Shown here one piece after another: positions 37,428-46,968 of a stretch of 64,000 nucleotides of DNA (positions are counted from its first letter, which is position 1; each line of letters opens with the position of its first letter). The notes below the pieces were generated by a model. The model was not told the DNA's origin. It searched no databases and saw only the letters and a program-made list of their open reading frames with translations. The position numbers were made by a program, and so were the translations under genes. The DNA comes from Amycolatopsis anabasis (GTDB lineage Bacteria > Actinomycetota > Actinomycetes > Mycobacteriales > Pseudonocardiaceae): assembly GCF_009765355.1 (NCBI RefSeq), contig NZ_VTHK01000004.1, forward strand, positions 248,001-312,000. Direction: 5' to 3'.

Positions 37428-38404
37428 CGCGGTTCCGGGTTGTTCTCGCTGGGCAGGTTCAGCTTGGGCAGCAAGTGGCTGATCTGCTCCCGGCTCGGCT
37501 CCAGCCACGGCGGCAGTTTCAGCGCGCGGCCCAGTTCCAGCAGCGGCTCGTCGATCGCGAACCCCGGTTCGTCGGTGGCGACCTCCAGCAGCGTGCCGCC
37601 CGGCTCGCGGAAGTAGATCGACCGGAAGTACTGGCGGTCCAGGATCGAGGTGACGTGCACCCCGCGCTCGACGAGTTCCTGCCGCCACGCGGCCTGGGTC
37701 GGTTCGTCCGGCGCCCGCCACGCCACGTGGTGCACGGTGCCACCGGCCACCAGGCCCTTCGGCGCCTCCGGGGTGACCAGGACGTCAACCAGCGCGCCCG
37801 GGCCGCCGTCACCGGCGCTGAACCGGATGCGGTTGCCCTCGCTCGCGGTGAAGCTCAGCCCCAGGCCCTCGGTCAGCATGGCCACCGTCGCGTCCTCTTT
37901 GGACACCGACAGGGTCACCGAGTGCAGGCCGCGGATGGCGTGTTCGGCGGGCACGTGCCCGTTGTCCCACGGGTCCCGCGGGTCGCCCTGCGGATGCGCG
38001 ACCAGCGCCAGCTGGAGGCCGTCGGGGTCGCGGAAGGTCAGCACGTCCTCCTGCTCGGCGTTGCGGACCCGGCTCGTGGCCACCCCCGTCGCCGCCAGAT
38101 GCTCCTGCCACCAGCCGATGGAGGCCTCCGGCACGGAGAACGAGGTGGTGGTGGCCTGCCCGGTTCCGTGCCGCCCGCTGGGTGCGTCGCGCCAGGGAAA
38201 GAAAGTCATCAACGTCCCCGGCTTGCCGGATTGGTCGCCGTAGTAGAGGTGATAGGTTCCGGGATCATCGAAGTTGACCGTGGTCTTGACCAACCGCAGG
38301 CCCAACGTGCGCAGGTAGAAGTCGGCGTTGCGCTGCGGATCACCACCGATGGCGGTGACGTGGTGCAAGCCGCTGGTCTTGATACTCGTGCTGTAGGCCG
38401 CCAT
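37424..38404 (-). CDS. VOC-family ring-cleaving dioxygenase, MhqO-like
   Basis: A 326-residue protein with two vicinal-oxygen-chelate modules: about 12-150 (LHHVTAIGGDPQRNADFY with first His; VLTFRDPDGLQLALVAHP) and about 160-285 (LHSVTLSVSKEDATVAML; IYFREPGGTLLEVATDEPGF with the Glu ligand). The HHVT...HSVT...LLEV pattern matches extradiol-type proteins of the MhqO/MhqE group, which detoxify methylhydroquinones. It is the first gene of the pair with the MhqD-like hydrolase and faces a MarR regulator. In Bacillus the same pair is controlled by MhqR. Confidence 0.88.
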   Translation of the reverse strand: MAAYSTSIKTSGLHHVTAIGGDPQRNADFYLRTLGLRLVKTTVNFDDPGTYHLYYGDQSGKPGTLMTFFPWRDAPSGRHGTGQATTTSFSVPEASIGWWQEHLAATGVATSRVRNAEQEDVLTFRDPDGLQLALVAHPQGDPRDPWDNGHVPAEHAIRGLHSVTLSVSKEDATVAMLTEGLGLSFTASEGNRIRFSAGDGGPGALVDVLVTPEAPKGLVAGGTVHHVAWRAPDEPTQAAWRQELVERGVHVTSILDRQYFRSIYFREPGGTLLEVATDEPGFAIDEPLLELGRALKLPPWLEPSREQISHLLPKLNLPSENNPEPR

Positions 38405-38448
38405 GACAACTCCTCAGGAGCGGATGATTGAACGCTAAACCCGGAACA

Positions 38449-38462
38449 TCTTGCGCGCAAGA
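38449..38462. promoter_or_regulatory. Perfect 14-bp palindrome TCTTGCGCGCAAGA, candidate MhqR-like operator
   Basis: It lies in the 94-base gap between the dioxygenase start (38404) and the MarR start (38499), where a MarR repressor would act on both promoters. Arms are seven bases each with no spacer. Confidence 0.72.
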
Positions 38463-38498
38463 AATATTCCAGCAGAACAACCACGGCAGGTGCGTCCG

Positions 38499-39020
38499 GT
38501 GACGAGTGGCGACGAACCCCGCATCGACGACGACGAAATCGTCACCTGGTGGGGCCTGGTGATCGAGGGTTACCTGGCTACCCAGGACAAGTTGATGGGT
38601 GAGATCTTCGAACGGTTCGGGCTGGCCCCCGCCTCGTTCGACATCCTGGTCCGGCTGATCCGCACGCCCGGGCACCGGATGCCGATGACCCGCCTGGCCA
38701 GCGAGGCGGCGTTGTCCAGCGGCGGATTCACCAAGGTCGCCGACCGGCTGGTCGCCGCGGACCTGATCCGCCGGGTGCCCAGCCAGGACGACCGGCGGGT
38801 CACCTTCGCCGAGCTGACCGAGCACGGGCTCGACGTGGCCAACCGGTCGCGCCGCGCGTGCGCGGACATCCTCCGCCGGACCGTGCTCGCCCCGCTCGGC
38901 CCGGAGGCGTCGGTCGCGCTCGCCGAGGCCATGCGGACGCTGCGCCGGGTCAACGGCACCGAGCCCGCCGCGCCCGAGACCTCGAGCCCGGCCCGCCGCC
39001 CGGCCCCGCCCCGCCGCTGA
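38499..39020 (+). CDS. MarR-family regulator, MhqR-like
   Basis: A 173-residue winged-helix protein from the GTG at 38499 (GGCAGG upstream). The wing carries LIRRVPSQDDRRVTFAELTEHG with the D-D-R-R motif; the recognition helix is LASEAALSSGGFTKVADRLV. The last 30 residues are Pro/Ala/Arg-rich and probably disordered. Divergence from the MhqO/MhqD pair and the intervening palindrome suggest it senses quinones or electrophiles. I see no conserved N-terminal Cys of the kind used for thiol sensing in MhqR-like proteins. Confidence 0.84.
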   Translation: MTSGDEPRIDDDEIVTWWGLVIEGYLATQDKLMGEIFERFGLAPASFDILVRLIRTPGHRMPMTRLASEAALSSGGFTKVADRLVAADLIRRVPSQDDRRVTFAELTEHGLDVANRSRRACADILRRTVLAPLGPEASVALAEAMRTLRRVNGTEPAAPETSSPARRPAPPRR

Positions 39021-39065
39021 CGCCGCCACGGTCGTGAGTGTTCGGGCGGGCGCGAACCGGCCTGG

Positions 39066-39677
39066 TCACTCTCGACCGAGCTGGCGGTCGTGGGCGCGGC
39101 GGAGTGTCAGTTGCGCCACGATCGCGCCGCAGAGCGCGAGGAACATGTCCCAGTGGGTGTCCCACGGGTCGCCCTGGGTGCCGAGGAAGTCGTCCGCCCC
39201 GCTGCCCAGCACCATCGCGCTGCCCCCTTCGACGAGTTCGAAACAGGCGCTGATCGACAGGCAAACGCTTGCGGTCAGGAAGAACGTCCAGCCGCCGCGG
39301 CGCAGCGGGGTCAGCCGCAGCAGGATCTCCCGCACCGCGATCGCCGGGACGAAACCCTGGACGAAGTGGGCGAACCGGTCGTAGTTGTTGCGCGAGGTGC
39401 CCATCAGCTCGCGCAACCAGTCGCCCAGCGGGGTCTCCGCGTAGGTGTACTGGCCGCCGTAGCAGAGCACCAGCGCGTGCAGCACGAGCAGCCAGCAGAG
39501 CAGGCGGGTGAGCGGGAACCGGTGGCGCGCCAGCACCACCAGCGGCAGCCCGATCAGCACCCACACCACTTCGAGCAGCCAGGTGCCCAGGCTCTTCGCG
39601 CCGATCCCGGTCCAGGCGAGCGCGGCCACGACGACGGCGACCAGCACCAGGCCCTCGGTGCGGCCGACCTTCGTCAT
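39066..39677 (-). CDS. DUF2238 (YjdF-like) membrane protein
   Basis: A 203-residue protein with about six membrane spans. NYDRFAHFVQGFVPAIAVREIL and CFELVEGGSAMVLGSGADDFLGTQGDPWDTHWDMF (in pieces) are the conserved acidic/aromatic blocks of DUF2238, with His and Asp that lie near the membrane surface. The ATG at 39677 is used; the frame upstream lacks similarity. The function of the family is unknown. It stands alone between the MarR gene and the promoter of the next operon. Confidence 0.83.
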   Translation of the reverse strand: MTKVGRTEGLVLVAVVVAALAWTGIGAKSLGTWLLEVVWVLIGLPLVVLARHRFPLTRLLCWLLVLHALVLCYGGQYTYAETPLGDWLRELMGTSRNNYDRFAHFVQGFVPAIAVREILLRLTPLRRGGWTFFLTASVCLSISACFELVEGGSAMVLGSGADDFLGTQGDPWDTHWDMFLALCGAIVAQLTLRRAHDRQLGRE

Positions 39678-39718
39678 GCGACCACGGTAAGCAGGCGGAG
39701 CACGATCCGCAGCGAGCT

Positions 39719-39734
39719 TGGTTAACCATTGACA
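39719..39734 (+). promoter_or_regulatory. GntR-type operator overlapping a -35 box
   Basis: TGGTTAACCA (39719-39728) is a perfect palindrome fitting the T-n-G-T-n-n-A-C-n-A operator of FadR-type regulators, and TTGACA (39729-39734) follows it directly, 47 bases before the first gene of the operon that includes a GntR protein. The -10 is unclear, so the promoter assignment is tentative. Confidence 0.6.
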
Positions 39735-39781
39735 ATCGACCTCGCGGTGACCGAGGCTGTGCCCGACCACAGCGAGGTGCG

Positions 39782-41053
39782 ATGAACCTGTTCGAGAGCC
39801 TGGCCGCGCGGGAGAAGCCGGTGCGCTGCGCGGTGCTCGGCTGCGGCAAGTTCGCGACGATGTTCCTCAGCCAGGCGGCCCGCCTGCCCGGACTCGAGGT
39901 CGCCGCGGTCGCGGACCTTTCCGCGGCGCGCGCCCGGGCCGCCCTCGCCGAGGCCGGTCAGCCCGAAGACGTCCGGATCTCCGAGGACCCCTACGAGGTG
40001 CTCGGCGCCCCGGACGTCGAGGTGGTCGTCGAGGCCACCGGCGATCCGCTGGCCGGGACCGAGCACGCGCTCGCCGCGATCGAGCGGGGGCGGCACGTGG
40101 TGATGGTGACCGTCGAGGCGGACGTCCTCACCGGGCCGGTGCTCGCCGAACGGGCCCGCGCGGCCGGGGTCGTCTACTCGATGGCCTACGGCGATCAGCC
40201 CGCGCTGATCTGCGAACTCGTCGACTGGGCGCGCACCTGCGGGTTCTCGGTGGTGGCCGCCGGGAAGGGCACCAAGTACCTGCCCGAATACCACCGCTCG
40301 ACCCCGGAGACCGTCTGGGAGCACTACGGTTTCACGCCCGAGTACGCGGCGGGCGCCGGGCTGAACCCGCGGATGTTCAACTCCTTCCTCGACGGCACGA
40401 AATCGGCGATCGAGATGGCCGCGGTCGCCAACGCGACCGGCCTGCGGCCCCCGGCGGGCGGCCTCACCTTCCCGCCGTGCGGCGCCGACGACCTGGCCTC
40501 GGTCTGCATCCCCGCCGAACACGGCGGCGCGCTGGACGGTCCCGGTGCGGTCGAGGTGGTGTCCAGCCTGCACCGCGACGGCACCGCGGTGGCGCGGGAC
40601 CTGCGCTGGGGCGTCTACGTCACGCTCGAAGCGCCCTCGGACTACGTGGCCGGGTGCTTCGCCCAGTACGGCCTGCGCACCGACCACAGTGGACGGTTCG
40701 CGGCGATGTACCGCCCGTTCCACCTGATCGGCCTGGAACTCGGGGTGAGCGTGCTCTCGGCGGCGCTGCGCGGCGAGGCGACCGGGCGGCCGCGCGGGTT
40801 CACCGCGGACGTGGTCACCGTCGCGAAACGCGCTCTCGCGCCGGGTGAGGTGCTCGACGGCGAGGGCGGCTACACGGTGTACGGCAACGTGCTGCCCGCC
40901 GGGGAATCGGTGCGCCGCGGGCTGCTGCCGATCGGCCTCGCGCACGGGGTCCGCCTGCGCGCCGGGGTCGCCGCGGGGCAGGCGATCGGCTACTCGGACG
41001 TCACCTTCGACACCGATTCCACCGCCCTGCGCCTGCGCGGGGAACTCCGGTGA
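39782..41053 (+). CDS. SAF-domain NAD(P)-dependent oxidoreductase (homoserine-dehydrogenase-like)
   Basis: A 423-residue protein. The N-terminus has a Rossmann fold with CAVLGCGKFATMFLSQAARL, then a Gfo/Idh- or homoserine-dehydrogenase-like catalytic part (AYGDQPALICELVDWARTCG, GKGTKYLPEYH), and the C-terminal 70 residues form an SAF domain (VTVAKRALAPGEVLDGEGGYTVYGN). This two-part plan is known in uncharacterised proteins of COG4091. Its operon with GntR, IlvD-type dehydratase, importer and SDR suggests oxidation or rearrangement of a polyol or sugar acid. Reaction not known. Confidence 0.78.
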   Translation: MNLFESLAAREKPVRCAVLGCGKFATMFLSQAARLPGLEVAAVADLSAARARAALAEAGQPEDVRISEDPYEVLGAPDVEVVVEATGDPLAGTEHALAAIERGRHVVMVTVEADVLTGPVLAERARAAGVVYSMAYGDQPALICELVDWARTCGFSVVAAGKGTKYLPEYHRSTPETVWEHYGFTPEYAAGAGLNPRMFNSFLDGTKSAIEMAAVANATGLRPPAGGLTFPPCGADDLASVCIPAEHGGALDGPGAVEVVSSLHRDGTAVARDLRWGVYVTLEAPSDYVAGCFAQYGLRTDHSGRFAAMYRPFHLIGLELGVSVLSAALRGEATGRPRGFTADVVTVAKRALAPGEVLDGEGGYTVYGNVLPAGESVRRGLLPIGLAHGVRLRAGVAAGQAIGYSDVTFDTDSTALRLRGELR

Positions 41054-41712
41054 CCGGCCTGTCCCCGGGCCTCGGCGACACCGTCACCCGGCGCCTGCGC
41101 GACGCGATCCTCTCCGGGGCGCTGCGCGACGGCGAGCGGCTGGTCGAACGGGACCTCGCCGCCACGCTCGAAGTCAGCCGCGGCCCCGTGCGCGACGCGC
41201 TGCGCCAGCTGGCCACCGAGGGCCTGGTGGTCTCCGAATCCCGCCGCGGCACCCGGGTCGCCTCGCTCACCCCGGAGGACGGCGAGGAGATCATGGCCAT
41301 CCGCGAGGCCATCGAACCGCTGGCCGTGCGCTACCTGGTGACCGGCGCCGAACCGCCGTACGAATCCCTGCACCGGCTCCTGGACGAGCTGCGCACCGCG
41401 TGCGAGCGGGGCGACTGGCCGGGGGCGGTGCTCGCCGACTTCGCGCTGCACCGCCAGCTCTACGTGCTGTGCGGGCGGCGGCGCCTGCTGCGGCTGTGGG
41501 AGGGCATCAACGCCCCGCTGCTGCACATCTTCCGGATGAACCTCGGCCTGTACGAATCCATCGAGCAGGTTCACGCCAACCACGCGAAACTGGTGGCCGA
41601 CATCGAGTCCGGCGACCCGGTGCGCGCGGAGCGGGCGATCCGCGAGCACATCACGCACTTCCGACCGCAACTACTGGACCTCATGCAGGACCGGGCACGA
41701 GGAGAGGATTGA
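41050..41712 (+). CDS. GntR-family regulator, FadR type (FCD domain)
   Basis: A 220-residue regulator beginning with GTG overlapping the upstream stop by four bases. The winged helix (about 10-75) contains [34 protein letters not shown], given in part, and the all-helical FCD domain (about 80-205) carries the metal-binding Asp and His residues ([35 protein letters not shown]). FCD proteins bind carboxylates or sugar acids. It probably controls its own operon through the palindrome at 39719-39728. Confidence 0.9.
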   Translation: MTGLSPGLGDTVTRRLRDAILSGALRDGERLVERDLAATLEVSRGPVRDALRQLATEGLVVSESRRGTRVASLTPEDGEEIMAIREAIEPLAVRYLVTGAEPPYESLHRLLDELRTACERGDWPGAVLADFALHRQLYVLCGRRRLLRLWEGINAPLLHIFRMNLGLYESIEQVHANHAKLVADIESGDPVRAERAIREHITHFRPQLLDLMQDRARGED

Positions 41713-41713
41713 G

Positions 41714-43381
41714 ATGGCGGACCTCAAACCCCGCAGCAGGGACGTGACCGACGGGATGGAGCGTGCCGCCGCGCGCGGCATGCTGCGCGCGGTCGGCATG
41801 GGCGACGAAGACTTCGCCAAACCGCAGATCGGCATCGCCTCGTCGTGGAACGAGATCACCCCGTGCAACCTCTCGTTGCAACGGCTGGCGGAGGCGAGCA
41901 AGCAGGGGGTGCACGCCGCCGGTGGGTTCCCGATGGAGTTCGGCACCATCTCGGTGTCGGACGGGATCTCCATGGGCCACGAGGGCATGCACTTCTCGCT
42001 GGTCTCCCGGGAGGTGATCGCCGATTCGGTGGAGACCGTCGTGCAGGCCGAGCGGCTGGACGGCACGGTCCTGCTCGCGGGCTGCGACAAGAGCCTGCCG
42101 GGGATGCTGATGGCCGCGGCGCGCCTCGACCTGGCCGCGGTGTTCCTGTACGCGGGCTCGATCCTGCCCGGCACGGTCGACGGGCGCGAGGTCACCATCA
42201 TCGACGCGTTCGAGGCGGTCGGAGCGTGCGCGCGGGGGCTGATCTCCCGCGAAGAGGTGGACAAGATCGAGCGCGCGATCTGCCCCGGCGAGGGCGCGTG
42301 CGGCGGGATGTACACCGCGAACACGATGGCCTGCGCGGCCGAGGCGCTGGGCATGTCGCTGCCCGGTTCGGCCAGCCCGCCGTCGGTGGACCGCCGCCGC
42401 GACCGGTTCGCCCGGGCGAGCGGCGAGGCGGTGATCGGCCTGCTGGCCAAGGGGATCACCGCGCGCGACATTCTCACCCGGGAGGCGTTCGAGAACGCGA
42501 TCGCCGTGGTGATGGCGCTCGGCGGTTCCACGAACGCGGTGCTGCATCTGCTGGCCATCGCCCACGAGTCCGAAGTGGACTTGACGCTGGACGATTTCAC
42601 CCGGATCGGCAAGAAGGTCCCGCATCTGGCGGACGTGAAACCGTTCGGGCGGCACGTGATGACCGCGGTGGACCGGGTCGGCGGGGTGCCCGTGGTGATG
42701 AAGGCGTTGCTGGACGCCGGATTGCTGCACGGTGACTGCGTCACGGTCACCGGGAAGACGCTGGCCGAGAACCTCGCCGAGCTGGCCCCGCCGGAACTCG
42801 ACGGTGACGTGGTGCGCAGGCTGTCCGATCCGATCCACCCGACCGGCGGGCTGACCATCCTGCACGGCAGCCTCGCCCCGGAGGGCGCGGTGGTGAAGAG
42901 CGCCGGGTTCGACTCGGCCCGTTTCGAAGGCACCGCAAGGGTTTTCGACGGGGAGAAGGCGGCGATGGACGCGCTCGGCGAGCTGAAGGCCGGGGACGTC
43001 GTGGTGATCCGGTACGAGGGGCCGCGCGGCGGGCCGGGGATGCGCGAGATGCTCGCGGTGACCGGGGCGATCAAGGGCGCCGGGCTCGGCAAGGACGTCC
43101 TGCTGCTCACCGACGGCCGGTTTTCCGGTGGCACCACGGGACTCTGCGTGGGGCACGTGGCGCCGGAGGCCGCGCACGGCGGGCCGATCGCGTTCGTCCG
43201 CGACGGCGACCCGATCGTGCTGGACATGGAGACCATGACGCTCGATCTGGGCATCGACGAGGCCGAGCTGGCCCGGCGCCGGGAAGGCTGGGAGATGCCG
43301 GAACCGCCGCGCCGCACCGGGGTGCTCGCGAAGTACGCCCGGCTCGTCGGGTCCGCCGCCCAGGGTGCGGTCTGCTCATGA
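41714..43381 (+). CDS. Dihydroxy-acid dehydratase family (IlvD/Edd)
   Basis: A 555-residue dehydratase with the [2Fe-2S] ligands Cys51 (EITPCN), Cys124 ([10 protein letters not shown]) and Cys196 ([14 protein letters not shown]), typical of IlvD-type enzymes. The C-terminal [19 protein letters not shown] is the conserved active-site loop. It could be the branched-chain biosynthetic enzyme, but its position in a catabolic-type operon with GntR, MFS and SDR genes suggests a sugar-acid or diol-acid dehydratase. It begins one base after the GntR stop and its own stop overlaps the transporter start. Confidence 0.88.
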   Translation: MADLKPRSRDVTDGMERAAARGMLRAVGMGDEDFAKPQIGIASSWNEITPCNLSLQRLAEASKQGVHAAGGFPMEFGTISVSDGISMGHEGMHFSLVSREVIADSVETVVQAERLDGTVLLAGCDKSLPGMLMAAARLDLAAVFLYAGSILPGTVDGREVTIIDAFEAVGACARGLISREEVDKIERAICPGEGACGGMYTANTMACAAEALGMSLPGSASPPSVDRRRDRFARASGEAVIGLLAKGITARDILTREAFENAIAVVMALGGSTNAVLHLLAIAHESEVDLTLDDFTRIGKKVPHLADVKPFGRHVMTAVDRVGGVPVVMKALLDAGLLHGDCVTVTGKTLAENLAELAPPELDGDVVRRLSDPIHPTGGLTILHGSLAPEGAVVKSAGFDSARFEGTARVFDGEKAAMDALGELKAGDVVVIRYEGPRGGPGMREMLAVTGAIKGAGLGKDVLLLTDGRFSGGTTGLCVGHVAPEAAHGGPIAFVRDGDPIVLDMETMTLDLGIDEAELARRREGWEMPEPPRRTGVLAKYARLVGSAAQGAVCS

Positions 43382-44703
43382 CCGCGGCGGAGATCACCGG
43401 GGAGGCCGCCGCGCCGAAGGTGCGGACGGCGCGGATCGCGGTGGCCAGTTTCATCGGCACCGCCATCGAGTTCTACGACTTCTACATCTACGGCACGGCC
43501 GCCGCGCTGGTGTTCGGCAAGCTGTTCTTCCCGACCTTCTCCGCGCTGGCCGGGACGCTCGCCGCGTTCGCGACGTTCGGCGTCGGGTTCGTGGCCCGCC
43601 CGGTGGGCGCGGTGGTGTTCGGCCACTTCGGCGACCGGATCGGCCGCAAGGCCATGCTGATCGCCTCGCTGCTGGTGATGGGCACCGGGACCGTCGCGAT
43701 CGGACTGTTGCCGACCTACAGCGCGATCGGCATCGGCGCGCCGATCCTGCTGGTGCTCTGCCGGTTCCTGCAGGGGTTCGGGCTCGGCGGCGAATGGGGT
43801 GGCGCGGTGCTGCTGGCCACCGAGTACGCGCCGCAGGGCAGGCGCGGGCTGTGGTCGAGCTTCCCGCAGATCGGTCCGGCGATCGGGTTCATCATCGCGA
43901 GCGGTTCGTTCCTGGTGCTCAGCGGAACGTTGCCGGAGCAGGACTTCTCCGCGTGGGGCTGGCGGATCCCGTTCCTGGCCAGCGCGATCCTGGTGATCGT
44001 CGGCTACTACATCCGGATGAAGATCGCCGAAACGCCGGTGTTCGAGAAAGCCATGCGGGAACAGGAAAAGGCGAAGGCGCCGATCGTGGAAGTGGTGCGG
44101 CGGCAGCCGAAAACCCTGCTGCTGGCCACCGGCGCGTTCATCCTCGCGCACACGCTGTTCTACACGATCACCACGTTTTCCCTGTCCTACGGCAAAACCG
44201 TGCTGCACCTGAACCAGAACACGTTGCTGATCTGCGCGATGGCCGCCGCGGCGGTGATGGGTGTGGCGACGCCGATCCTGGCGGTGTACTCGGACCGGAT
44301 CGGCCGCCGCAAGGTGTGCCTCGGTTCGGCGGTGCTCGCGGCGGCGTGGGCGTTCCCGCTGTTCGCGCTGGTCAACACCGGGCAGCCGGTGCTGATCGGG
44401 ATCGGGCTTTCGGTCGGGCTGATCGCGTTCGCCGCGTTGTTCGGTCCGATGGGCGCGTTCCTGCCGGAGCTGTTCGCCACCCGGTACCGGTATTCCGGGG
44501 CGTCGGTGGCGTACAACGCGAGCAGCATCGTTGGCGGCGGGGTCACCCCGATCCTGGCCACCCAGCTCATCGCGTCCACCGGTTCCTCGGTGCCGGTGTC
44601 GCTCTACCTGATCGGCATCGCCGCGGTGTGCGGGCTGTGCGTGCTGTTCCTGCGCGAAACGCACACCGTGGACCTGACCACCGACGCCGGGTTGCACCGG
44701 TGA
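43378..44703 (+). CDS. MFS metabolite:proton symporter (shikimate/alpha-ketoglutarate/proline type)
   Basis: A 441-residue transporter with twelve membrane spans and the motif [20 protein letters not shown] in loop 2-3. The N-terminal [21 protein letters not shown] and [17 protein letters not shown] are those of metabolite-proton symporters such as ShiA, KgtP and ProP, so it imports rather than exports. An acid or polyol substrate would match the operon. It overlaps the dehydratase stop by four bases (ATGA). Confidence 0.9.
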   Translation: MTAAEITGEAAAPKVRTARIAVASFIGTAIEFYDFYIYGTAAALVFGKLFFPTFSALAGTLAAFATFGVGFVARPVGAVVFGHFGDRIGRKAMLIASLLVMGTGTVAIGLLPTYSAIGIGAPILLVLCRFLQGFGLGGEWGGAVLLATEYAPQGRRGLWSSFPQIGPAIGFIIASGSFLVLSGTLPEQDFSAWGWRIPFLASAILVIVGYYIRMKIAETPVFEKAMREQEKAKAPIVEVVRRQPKTLLLATGAFILAHTLFYTITTFSLSYGKTVLHLNQNTLLICAMAAAAVMGVATPILAVYSDRIGRRKVCLGSAVLAAAWAFPLFALVNTGQPVLIGIGLSVGLIAFAALFGPMGAFLPELFATRYRYSGASVAYNASSIVGGGVTPILATQLIASTGSSVPVSLYLIGIAAVCGLCVLFLRETHTVDLTTDAGLHR

Positions 44704-45380
44704 CCCTGGTCGTCACCGGCGGCGGCTCGGGCATCGGGCTGGTCACCGCGCGGCGCGCCGCCGACGCGGGGTTGCGGGTCGCCGTGCTGGACCGCAAGGT
44801 CGGCGCGGTGCCGACGAATGTCGACATAGCGATACCGGTCGACGTCACGGATTCCGATCGGGTGCACAACGCGATGCGGTCGATCGGCCCGATCTCCGCG
44901 CTCGCCACCTGCGCCGGAATCGCCCCGCCCGGCGGGCTGCTGGACACCGATCCCGAGGAGTTGCAGCGGGTTTTCCAGGTGAACGTGTTCGGCACCGTGT
45001 ACGCGATGCGCGCGGTGGCGCCGGTCATGCGCGAAGCGGGCGAGGGCGCGATCGTCACCGTGTCCTCGGTCGCGGCGCACCGCGGCGGCGGCCTGCTCGG
45101 CGGAACCGCTTACGCGGCAAGCAAAGCCGCGGTGATCGGGCTGACCAAGGCCGCCGCCCGGGAACTCGCCCCGCACGGCATCCGGGTGAACAGCGTCGCG
45201 CCGGGCCCGGTCGCCACCCCGCTGCTGACCGAACCCGAACGCTTCGCCCGAGACACCCTGCTGAACCGCGTCGCCGACGCGGACGAGATCGCCGAGGCCG
45301 TGCTCTTCCTGCTCGGCCCCGGCGGCCGCAACATCACCGGCGAAACCCTCAACACCAACGGCGGCGCCCACTTCGCCTGA
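44700..45380 (+). CDS. Short-chain dehydrogenase/reductase
   Basis: A 226-residue classical SDR. The NAD(P)-binding GGGSGIGLVTARRA is at the N-terminus, the catalytic Ser is in VSSVAAHRG, Tyr and Lys in TAYAASKAAVIGLTKAAARELAP (YxxxK), and the C-terminus has the PGPVATP motif. GTG start overlapping the MFS stop (GTGA). It probably oxidises the hydroxyl group of the imported compound or an intermediate of the operon. A partial 53-bp repeat follows. Confidence 0.9.
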   Translation: MTLVVTGGGSGIGLVTARRAADAGLRVAVLDRKVGAVPTNVDIAIPVDVTDSDRVHNAMRSIGPISALATCAGIAPPGGLLDTDPEELQRVFQVNVFGTVYAMRAVAPVMREAGEGAIVTVSSVAAHRGGGLLGGTAYAASKAAVIGLTKAAARELAPHGIRVNSVAPGPVATPLLTEPERFARDTLLNRVADADEIAEAVLFLLGPGGRNITGETLNTNGGAHFA

Positions 45381-45400
45381 CCGGCTCGTGAGTGTCGTTC

Positions 45401-45453
45401 GGTTGCGTCGAAAGTGCGCGCACTTTCGGGTCGTGTCGCGGCGGCACTTCCCC
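45401..45453. repeat. Dispersed 53-bp palindromic repeat, copy A
   Basis: GGTTGCGTCGAAAGTGCGCG and CACTTTCGGG... form the palindrome CGAAAGTGCGCGCACTTTCG, followed by GTCGCGGCGGCACTTCCCC. A second copy at 62564-62616 matches 47 of 53 positions and both lie in intergenic space after a plus-strand gene. Probably a genome-wide family and possibly a terminator. Confidence 0.8.
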
Positions 45454-45508
45454 ATCGTGGTGACCTCCTTGCCCGCGGGAGCGAGGGGGGCCGGGCGCTG
45501 GGGGTGGG

Positions 45509-45937
45509 TCAGGACTTGCCCTGGTCGTTGCTGAGCCACTTCTCCGGGCGCATGCGAACCAGGATGGACGTTTCGCCGAGGGCGGTTTCGACGTACTTGG
45601 CGGCTTCCCCGGCGGGCAGGTAGCGGCCCGCGATCTTGAGCGCCTGCTCCTTCGTCGGCGGCTCGTCGCCCGCGACCACCGGACCTTCGGCGGTGACGTA
45701 CTTGTACGGCCACGACTCGTCCTGGGCCACCAGGCTGAACTTCCCGGCCGCGCGGATCGTCTTGTCCTTCACGGTGTCGCGTTCCATCCAGATCAGGACC
45801 TCCCCGCCGGGTTCGTAGTCGTACCAGACCGGCACGGCCAGCGGCCCCCGCCCGTCCCGGTTCACCGCCAGCACGCCGACGTGCGTCCCGGACAGGAACG
45901 CCTGGCGCTCCTCGGCGGTCATGACAAACGAAGACAT
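45509..45937 (-). CDS. Pyridoxamine 5'-phosphate oxidase-fold (flavin/F420-binding) protein
   Basis: A 142-residue split-barrel protein. HVGVLAVNRDGRGPLAVPVWYDYEPGGEVLIWME is the family's N-terminal strand pair, given in part, and KTIRAAGKFSLVAQDESWPYKYVTAEGPV the following strands. Actinobacterial relatives bind FMN or coenzyme F420; fbiC in this window shows that F420 is made. The stop of the WYL regulator lies three bases upstream, so the two form an operon. Substrate unknown; about 140 residues is the usual size. Confidence 0.83.
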   Translation of the reverse strand: MSSFVMTAEERQAFLSGTHVGVLAVNRDGRGPLAVPVWYDYEPGGEVLIWMERDTVKDKTIRAAGKFSLVAQDESWPYKYVTAEGPVVAGDEPPTKEQALKIAGRYLPAGEAAKYVETALGETSILVRMRPEKWLSNDQGKS

Positions 45938-45940
45938 CTG

Positions 45941-46906
45941 CTACTCCCTGTCGGTGGCGCGGGCGTACCGCGCGGCCAATGTCCGGATGTACTCGACGAG
46001 TTCCCTCGGTTCGGTAACGTCGAAGTCCACCCCGAGCATTCCAAGATGGACGGCCAGGCTCTCGATCGAATCGGCCCCGGTGTCCAGCACGCAGGTCCGC
46101 GCGTCCACGGCCTCGACCACGCCGACCGCCGGATTGATCCGCTCGGCCACCGCCGCGGCCGGCGCGTGCAGCACGACCCGGGCCCGGTACCGCCAGGCCG
46201 CCGCGGAAACCCGGCCCGACACATACGCGGCCACGTCACCCCCGGGTGGTTCGCGCGGTTCGAACCGCGGCCCGGTCGGCGTGCGCGGGGAGATCCGGTC
46301 GGCCCGGAACGTGCGCCAGTCCTTCCGGTCGACGTCCCACGCCACCAGGTACCAGCGACGGCCCCAGTTGACCAGCCGGTGCGGTTCGACCGCGCGCGGG
46401 CTCACCTCGCCGCGGTGGTCGCGGTAGTCGAACCGCAGCCGCTCGGCGTCCCGGCAGGCGTTCGCGAGCGCGGTGAGCACCTCCGGGCCCACCTCCGGCC
46501 CGGGCCGGTCGGCGGGCACCCGGACCGTGTACGCCTGCAGCGCGCTCACCCGGTGCCGCAGCCGCGAGGGCAGCACCTGTTCCAGCTTCGCCAGCGCCCG
46601 CACCGAGGTCTCCTCGATCCCGGTGATCGCCCCGCCCGCCGCGGTCCGCAGCCCGATCACGACGGCCACGGCCTCCTCGTCGTCGAGCAGCAGCGGCGGC
46701 AGCGCGGCGCCCGCGCCCAGCCGGTACCCGCCGAACGTGCCGGTGGTCGCGTGCACCGGATAGCCCAGTTCGCGCAGCCGCTCCACGTCCCGCCGGACCG
46801 TGCGGTCGCTGACGCCGAGCCGTTCGGTCAGCTCCGCGCCGGTCCACTCCCGCCGGGACTGCAGCAGGGCGAGCAACCGGAGCAGTCGTGCCGAGGTCTC
46901 CAACAT
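45941..46906 (-). CDS. WYL-domain regulator (YafY/DeoR-like helix-turn-helix)
   Basis: A 321-residue regulator: winged helix (about 5-60, [24 protein letters not shown]), then a WYL domain (about 140-215, with [29 protein letters not shown] in part) and a C-terminal WCX domain. The WYL motif is represented by WYLVAWD. These proteins bind small ligands or nucleic acid ends. It is followed by the PPOX gene in the same unit and faces the epoxide hydrolase across only 62 bases. Confidence 0.87.
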   Translation of the reverse strand: MLETSARLLRLLALLQSRREWTGAELTERLGVSDRTVRRDVERLRELGYPVHATTGTFGGYRLGAGAALPPLLLDDEEAVAVVIGLRTAAGGAITGIEETSVRALAKLEQVLPSRLRHRVSALQAYTVRVPADRPGPEVGPEVLTALANACRDAERLRFDYRDHRGEVSPRAVEPHRLVNWGRRWYLVAWDVDRKDWRTFRADRISPRTPTGPRFEPREPPGGDVAAYVSGRVSAAAWRYRARVVLHAPAAAVAERINPAVGVVEAVDARTCVLDTGADSIESLAVHLGMLGVDFDVTEPRELVEYIRTLAARYARATDRE

Positions 46907-46968
46907 TTTTCCAGTCTGCCATTCGTTTAGGACAGAACCTGGCCGGAAGGGTCCATAACGTTCCTGCC

